Assembly: GCA_017511465.1 (NCBI GenBank)
Contig: JAFWJU010000015.1
Coordinates: 1 to 37,568, forward strand
Reading direction: 5' to 3'
From: Eggerthellaceae bacterium
GTDB taxonomy: Bacteria > Actinomycetota > Coriobacteriia > Coriobacteriales > Eggerthellaceae
DNA: 37,568 bases
The notes below the pieces were generated by a model. It was not told the origin of the DNA and made no database searches. It saw nothing but the letters and a program-made list of their open reading frames with translations. This document shows, in pieces, positions 33,125-37,568 of this stretch (its first letter is position 1; each line of letters begins with the position of its first letter). The translations under genes were made by a program, and so were the position numbers.

Positions 33125-35740
33125 TTAGTACACGCGAACTCTCGTCCCCTGATACACGTTTCTGAACATAAACTCGGCACAATCAATTGGCAAGCGTACG
33201 CATCCATGCGAGATCGAGTAACCAAGGCGCCCATCTTTTACTGTATGTGTTCCCTCGTAGTATAGGATTGAATGGAACCTGTGACCTTGATCAAATTGCG
33301 ACCAGTAATAAGCAGCATAACCGTGCCCTTGCCCCATCACGCTACCCTTTGCCCCAATAACGAATGTTCCAGGAGTGGTTGGTGTTTCAGGGGCTCCCGT
33401 CGAAACCGTCACGTTCATAACACTAACCCAATAACCTCCCACTTTTTGAAGCACAACTACTCGATGATGCGCCAAATCGACCGCAACAAAGCTGTTGGTA
33501 CTGCTGCCATACGACTCTAACTCTGCGTAAACTCGGTTTAAAACCGTATCGTTTGTTTTCGTGGCAACCACGTTCCACGTCTGCCCCTTGGCTTCGCTCT
33601 TGACCGCCAGCTGCACGTTGGCCCCGTCGGCGTTCGCGTTGCCCGCGACCGAAAGCGCCTGCCCCGATTGCTTGTCGGTGAACACCACGCCGCCGTTGGG
33701 CCCGACCTCGGCCTTCCACAGCTGGCTGGCGGTTCCCTTGTAGGCGTCCTGCCTCACGTTCGACCCGGCGGCGGAGCCGGCGGCCGACACCGCCTTGCCG
33801 GAGTTCAAGTTGATAATAGTGTAATAACCATTAGAAAGTGCACCGATTGCATATTTTTGATTGTGGGCACTGTTGGATGTCCACAGCTGGACGTTCGCGC
33901 CGTCTGATTTCGAGGCCCCGTTCACGTCGAGCACGCGCGCGCCCGTTCCCGAGCGCATGGTGTACAGGCCGCCCTCGAGGAGGTTGCGCTTGGTGAACGC
34001 GAACCTCTGGGACGTGGCCCCGGTGGACGCGGTCGCCGTGAGGGCGGCGCCGTCCTTGGCGGAGCCCGACACCGTGATGGCCCGCCCGGTCGCCTTGTTC
34101 GTCAGCACGACGCCCGTGCCGCGCCACGTCGCCACCCACAGCTGGGAGTCGGCGCCGCTCCTCGCGGCCTGGACGACCTTGCCGGCCGAGTCCTGCAGGT
34201 ACTTGCCGGAGTGGGCCGCCTGGATCGTGTACGCCTCGCCGCCGCGGTCGACGAGCTGCCACTTCTGGTTGGCGCCCTTGTTGTACTTCCAGAGCGCCAC
34301 CTGCACGCCGGCCCCCTTGTCCTGGTTCGGGACGTCCGCGACCTCGGCCAGGTTCTGGCGGGGCGAGACGGAGTAGATGCCATCGCCGACGAGCTTGGCC
34401 TTGGCGAACACGAAGCGCACGGCCGACGAGCCGTCGTCGACCCACGCCGAGATGTTTGCGTCGTCCTTGGTGCCCGCCGCCCTCAGCGCGAGCCCGCTGT
34501 GCTTCGAGACGACGGCGTAGGTGCCGTCGCCGTTGTCGCGGATCTGCCACTTCTGGTTGGCCTGGCCGTTGGACGCGTACTGGATGACGTTCGCCCCCGG
34601 CACCTTGCCGGCGCCCGCGACGTCGAGCACCTTGCCCGAGTTGATGGAGGTGATGGTGTAGAAGTTGCCCGCGCCGCGCGACACGTACCACCTCTGGTTG
34701 AACCCGCCGTTGACCCGGTAGAGCAGGACGTTGGCCCCGCTCGCCTGCGAGGCTCCCGCGACGTCGACCCTCTGGCCCCCGGCGGCCGCCGGCGCGATGA
34801 CGTACGCGCCGTCCGCCAGCGTCTTGGAGGCCTCCAGCCCGGGGTCGGCGGCGACCAGCCAGAAGCGCTGCCAGGACTTGCCGCTCGAGGTCCACAGCTC
34901 GACGTTGTCGCCGCTCCGGGCGCCGCCGCCCTCTATGTCGAGGGCGACCTTCGCGTTCTTGGCCGGGGTGATGGCGAACCCTGACGCCGTCTTGGTGATG
35001 GACCATATGCCCTTCGTAGCCGACGACTGCGTAGCCTGGTACACGTTGGCGCCGCTCGAGGAGGACTTGAACGCGAGCGCCATGTTCGAGTTGACGCTGA
35101 CGATGGTGTAGTTGCCCGTCTTGGCGTCGAGCGTGACGCGCCATTGCTGGTTGGCCTGGCCGTGGCCGTCCCACAGCAGCACGTTGGCGCCGCTTTTCTT
35201 GCTCGCGCCCTCCACGTCGAGGGCGCGCGAGGGGCTCTTCGCCGAGTAGATGAAGTAGACGCCGTCCTCGACCGCGCCCTTGGCTGCCGGCTGTGTCGTC
35301 GCAGGTGCCTTGGGTGCGGCACTAGACACAGGCGTCGACGTCGTCGCAGCCGCCGTCGACGCCGCAGTGGCTGGCGGCGTCGTCTCCGAAGCCGTCACAG
35401 TACTGCTCTCCGCAACCGGTTCGGCGGCTTGCATTTCATTTGGCTGAACCGCATCTACCTTTTCTGGCTCCACGATTACGGCATCAGCGGAATCGACATT
35501 ATCTTCGTTGGCCTGCTCGCTCCCAGATACTGAATCGTTCTCGGCGACTAGACCGTCGCTTTCGCTCAATACAACTTTGGCTGATTCTCTGCCTGATTCA
35601 GGGACTAGTAATTCCTTGTCCGATACCTGGTCATCACCCAAACTCTCTTCAGCCCAAGCCACGCCTGGACAACAAGTCAGTATTGCGAACAGCAAAAGAA
35701 AAATGCCAAGAAGTGCTGAACGGCTCAAGACTGATGTCAT
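33125..35740 (-). CDS. Secreted L,D-transpeptidase with ricin-type lectin repeats
   Basis: 871-residue exported wall enzyme. A signal peptide (about 1-30, ending VAWAEE) is followed by an acidic Ser/Thr/Pro/Ala-rich linker (about 31-155), then about seven ricin-B-like repeats (about 156-735; for example ALDVEGASKKSGANVLLWDG and VLDVAGAGKVPGANVIQYA, each ending in QxW-like QQW, QRW or QKW). The YkuD L,D-transpeptidase domain is C-terminal: HGYAAYYWSQF, FHSILYYEG and the catalytic SHGCVRLP with Cys847. Such enzymes make 3-3 peptidoglycan cross-links or attach proteins to the wall; the repeats probably bind wall or surface glycans. The core repeats are GC-rich while both ends and a small patch at 33803-33880 are AT-richer. 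GAGG precedes the ATG at 35740. Confidence 0.93.
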   Translation of the reverse strand: MTSVLSRSALLGIFLLLFAILTCCPGVAWAEESLGDDQVSDKELLVPESGRESAKVVLSESDGLVAENDSVSGSEQANEDNVDSADAVIVEPEKVDAVQPNEMQAAEPVAESSTVTASETTPPATAASTAAATTSTPVSSAAPKAPATTQPAAKGAVEDGVYFIYSAKSPSRALDVEGASKKSGANVLLWDGHGQANQQWRVTLDAKTGNYTIVSVNSNMALAFKSSSSGANVYQATQSSATKGIWSITKTASGFAITPAKNAKVALDIEGGGARSGDNVELWTSSGKSWQRFWLVAADPGLEASKTLADGAYVIAPAAAGGQRVDVAGASQASGANVLLYRVNGGFNQRWYVSRGAGNFYTITSINSGKVLDVAGAGKVPGANVIQYASNGQANQKWQIRDNGDGTYAVVSKHSGLALRAAGTKDDANISAWVDDGSSAVRFVFAKAKLVGDGIYSVSPRQNLAEVADVPNQDKGAGVQVALWKYNKGANQKWQLVDRGGEAYTIQAAHSGKYLQDSAGKVVQAARSGADSQLWVATWRGTGVVLTNKATGRAITVSGSAKDGAALTATASTGATSQRFAFTKRNLLEGGLYTMRSGTGARVLDVNGASKSDGANVQLWTSNSAHNQKYAIGALSNGYYTIINLNSGKAVSAAGSAAGSNVRQDAYKGTASQLWKAEVGPNGGVVFTDKQSGQALSVAGNANADGANVQLAVKSEAKGQTWNVVATKTNDTVLNRVYAELESYGSSTNSFVAVDLAHHRVVVLQKVGGYWVSVMNVTVSTGAPETPTTPGTFVIGAKGSVMGQGHGYAAYYWSQFDQGHRFHSILYYEGTHTVKDGRLGYSISHGCVRLPIDCAEFMFRNVYQGTRVRVY

Positions 35741-36076
35741 GATGATATCCTCACTAACAAGCTTCTATAATGCTTCAAATTGTATCAAATTAAGTTTCTA
35801 TCAACTTGTTCGAAGCTTGTCTCGATTTGCTCACTTGTTTCGCACGCTAGTTCTGAAATAATGATGCCTTGCCGCGCAATAGATGAGTTTTAAACACTTT
35901 GCCATTCATCTTGAATCAAAACCCGCTTATAGTTATTAATCAATTATCGTGAATTAATTGGGCATTTGATCGAGCATAATTCAGGGTTATTTGTAATACA
36001 ACAAAGGAACCCTCGACGATTAAGTTAGATAATAAGAAAGCTGTATTCATTAGATAATAAGAAAGCTGTATTCATT
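35741..36076. other. AT-rich divergent intergenic region (336 bases)
   Basis: Separates the minus-strand lectin/transpeptidase gene and the plus-strand ATP-grasp gene. It holds a 9-base inverted repeat ACAAGCTTC (35757-35765) / GAAGCTTGT (35812-35820) near the minus-strand start and the tandem duplication at 36026-36075 before the plus-strand start. TTAATT-17-TAATTC (about 35953-35981, plus) is a weak promoter-like match. No gene is evident. Confidence 0.6.
36026..36075 (+). repeat. Perfect 25-base tandem duplication abutting a start codon
   Basis: TAGATAATAAGAAAG plus CTGTATTCAT occurs twice without a mismatch (36026-36050 and 36051-36075), ending one base before the ATG at 36077. The copy nearest the gene holds the only purine-rich stretch (AAGAAAG) that could act as a ribosome binding site, about 12 bases from the ATG, so the duplication doubles the leader. 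Confidence 0.95.
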
Positions 36077-37159
36077 ATGAAAACAGAAAGCATGTTGAAT
36101 AAGTCGGTGTTGGGATTCGCAAGTCCACGCGGGTTAATAAAATGGGGTAAAACCATTAAAGAAGGCCTTCTGGGTCCAAAAAGCATTCGCTTGCACCGTA
36201 GGGTTCTTCTCCTAAATAAAGGTTTTAACCCTATTGATGCTGTTAGATGGGGTAAGTCATTTGAAACCGATATGGATTCTTATCTTAGTGATAGGGATTA
36301 CTACAAGGGACATCCCTACAACGGTTTTTTCAACGCTTGGATTGATGACAAGTTGACAACTCGATACGTTCTCTCTAACGATAATAGCATCATGCCAAAG
36401 TACTACGGCTGGTACGATGAACGTGGAATTCTCTGCACACTGCTTGATGCTTCAACTCCAATAACTGGAACTGAAGACGTTTTGGATCTATTGAAAAACA
36501 CACACTCCTTAGTGCTTAAACGCTTAGTTGGCACTCATGGTCTCGGCTTTTATCGAATCGAATACCAAAAAGGCGTTATCACAGTGAATGGCGAGCCAAC
36601 ATCAGAAGCCAACTTTAAAGAATTCCTTAAAAGAATTCGAAACTACATAATTTGCGAATGCGTCATCAACTGCGCGAGCATCGCGAAAGTTAACCCTGGC
36701 TCTTTGAACACTGTTCGATTTAATTTCATGAACAGACGTGAAGCCGACCCTAAATTGCTCAATTGTTTCATGCGCTTTGGAACAGTAGCATCTGGCGCAG
36801 TTGATAACGGTCGGGCTGGCGGCATTATGGTACCAGCCGATCCTGTCACAGGAGAAACTTCAATGGCCGTTCAGTTTGCAAAAGACGGATCGCCAACTTT
36901 TCACCGAGTGCATCCAGATACAAATGAACCATTTCCTGAATACATCCCTTTCTTCGAAGAAACAATTGATGCGCTTTCATCCCTATTGAAAAAGTACCCG
37001 ATGCTTGAGTATGTTGGTTTTGACATTGCTTTCACTGAGGATGGGTTCAAAATCATTGAAGCTAATTCTTTAAATGATTTAAACTCAGTAAACCTGCACC
37101 ATGGTGTTCTATCTGATGAAAGTGCGCGCGTTTTTTTTCAACAGCATCGCCGAGGTTAA
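36077..37159 (+). CDS. Sugar-transfer-associated ATP-grasp protein
   Basis: 360-residue member of the ATP-grasp group found in surface polysaccharide loci. Motifs: SIMPKYYGWYDERG (about 104-117), LVLKRLVGTHGLGFYRIEY (nucleotide-binding lysine and glycine loop), KVNPGSLNTVRF, GAVDNGRAGGIMVPADP, HPDTNEPFPEYIPFFEE, and YVGFDIAFTEDGFKIIEANS, where the DIA and EAN acidic/Asn residues would hold Mg-ATP. Family members are thought to ligate or transfer a group during glycan assembly; the exact reaction is unknown to me. Base composition is clearly AT-richer than its right neighbour, a sign of transfer. The ATG at 36077 is accepted although the ribosome binding site is weak; a tandem duplication lies just before it. 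Confidence 0.9.
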   Translation: MKTESMLNKSVLGFASPRGLIKWGKTIKEGLLGPKSIRLHRRVLLLNKGFNPIDAVRWGKSFETDMDSYLSDRDYYKGHPYNGFFNAWIDDKLTTRYVLSNDNSIMPKYYGWYDERGILCTLLDASTPITGTEDVLDLLKNTHSLVLKRLVGTHGLGFYRIEYQKGVITVNGEPTSEANFKEFLKRIRNYIICECVINCASIAKVNPGSLNTVRFNFMNRREADPKLLNCFMRFGTVASGAVDNGRAGGIMVPADPVTGETSMAVQFAKDGSPTFHRVHPDTNEPFPEYIPFFEETIDALSSLLKKYPMLEYVGFDIAFTEDGFKIIEANSLNDLNSVNLHHGVLSDESARVFFQQHRRG

Positions 37160-37223
37160 CTGCATCGTTTTAACAATAATGGGCGAAACACTTTTTTGCA
37201 TTCTAAAAGCAGCATTTTAACCC

Positions 37224-37232
37224 TGCTATAAT
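37224..37232 (+). promoter_or_regulatory. Extended -10 promoter of the second MBOAT gene
   Basis: TGC followed by a perfect TATAAT (37227-37232), 8 bases before the ATG at 37241. Transcription should begin at about the start codon, giving a leaderless or nearly leaderless mRNA. The region that would hold a Shine-Dalgarno (CCCCTGAA) has none. Confidence 0.6.
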
Positions 37233-37240
37233 CCCCTGAA

Positions 37241-37568
37241 ATGGTCTTCTCGAGCTCGGTGTTCCTGTTCGCGTTCATGCCGCTGTTCTTCATCGGCTAC
37301 TTCCTCATGCCGGGGCGCGCGGCCAAGAACGTGTGGCTGCTCCTGGCGAGCCTGCTGTTCTACGCGTGGGGCGAGCCGGTCTACGTGCTGCTCATGGTGG
37401 CCTCCATCCTGGCCAACTGGCTGTTCGGGCTCGCGCTGGGCAAGTCCGGCGCGCCTGCCGGGAGGAAGGCGCTGCTCGCCTGCGCCGTGGCGTTCAACTG
37501 CCTGGTCATAGGCTTCTTCAAGTACGAGGGGTTCGTGGCGGCAAACATCAACGCCCTATTGGGCGCAG
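37241..37568 (+). CDS. Second MBOAT-family acyltransferase, 3' end outside window
   Basis: The first 109 codons of a polytopic membrane protein: MVFSSSVFLFAFMPLFFIGY, then KNVWLLLASLLFYAWGEPVY and FKYEGFVAANINALLG. This is the standard start of AlgI/PatB-like MBOAT proteins that O-acetylate surface polymers such as alginate, peptidoglycan or capsule. The catalytic His block lies beyond the window. It is GC-rich, in sharp contrast to the ATP-grasp gene before it. It differs from the MBOAT of the dlt-like block; the N-terminus here is closer to acetyl-transferring AlgI types. A DltD/AlgX-like partner may follow outside. Confidence 0.88.
   Translation, partial: MVFSSSVFLFAFMPLFFIGYFLMPGRAAKNVWLLLASLLFYAWGEPVYVLLMVASILANWLFGLALGKSGAPAGRKALLACAVAFNCLVIGFFKYEGFVAANINALLGA

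Noticed and set aside
36026..36075. Direct repeat as attachment site or insertion-sequence target duplication
   Set aside because: The copies are adjacent with nothing between them, and no integrase or transposase is nearby; simple tandem duplication is enough.
1..37568. tRNA, rRNA, CRISPR array, insertion sequence or phage genes
   Set aside because: Intergenic regions were read for T-loop-like motifs, regular repeats and transposase motifs and none was convincing; a covariance-model search would be needed to exclude small RNAs.

Overview
The window reads as chromosome of a GC-rich actinobacterium. Coriobacteriia, probably an Eggerthellaceae-like gut lineage, is my best inference. Supporting signs are a Rho with a long Ala/Arg/Gln-rich N-terminal extension, a family II pyrophosphatase carrying CBS domains, secreted coiled-coil NlpC/P60 proteins, and a ricin-lectin/L,D-transpeptidase fusion. 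No rRNA or tRNA gene was found, so the placement is not proven.

Region 1 (about 1-25283, all on the minus strand) is mostly housekeeping. It holds rpsL-rpsG-fusA behind a near-consensus promoter, a CBS-containing inorganic pyrophosphatase, an orphan membrane protein, pcrA and serC, then a five-gene dlt-like block (14746 down to 8734). After that come rpsB-tsf, rnhA with two paralogous secreted NlpC/P60 hydrolases, and a tightly packed fsa-rho-sppA-metG run. The dlt-like block is the most interesting part. It encodes an anchored DltD/AlgX-like SGNH protein, an MBOAT acyltransferase, a stand-alone amino-acid adenylation enzyme, a LysA-fold PLP decarboxylase and a small carrier protein. The order suggests activation of an amino acid, loading on the carrier, decarboxylation before or after loading, and MBOAT/SGNH transfer of the resulting aminoacyl group to a surface polymer. 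The classical Dlt pathway has no decarboxylase, so the product should differ from D-alanyl esters.

Region 2 (about 25284-37568) is accessory and mosaic, with mixed strands and sharp changes in base composition. It contains a 573-base gene-free stretch, a DUF559-like nuclease-fold protein, a GtrA-like membrane protein, an unassigned glycosyltransferase-like gene and the rhamnose genes rfbD-rfbC. Next is a decayed block in which a GT4 glycosyltransferase, a sugar-nucleotide epimerase and an ABC exporter are broken by frameshifts, a stop codon and an in-frame fusion. Then come a large lectin/L,D-transpeptidase gene with a GC-rich core, an AT-rich ATP-grasp gene preceded by a perfect 25-base tandem duplication, and the start of a second MBOAT gene. 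This looks like a cell-surface polysaccharide locus that is turning over by recombination.

All calls come from reading the sequence and from remembered family motifs. No database search was run.
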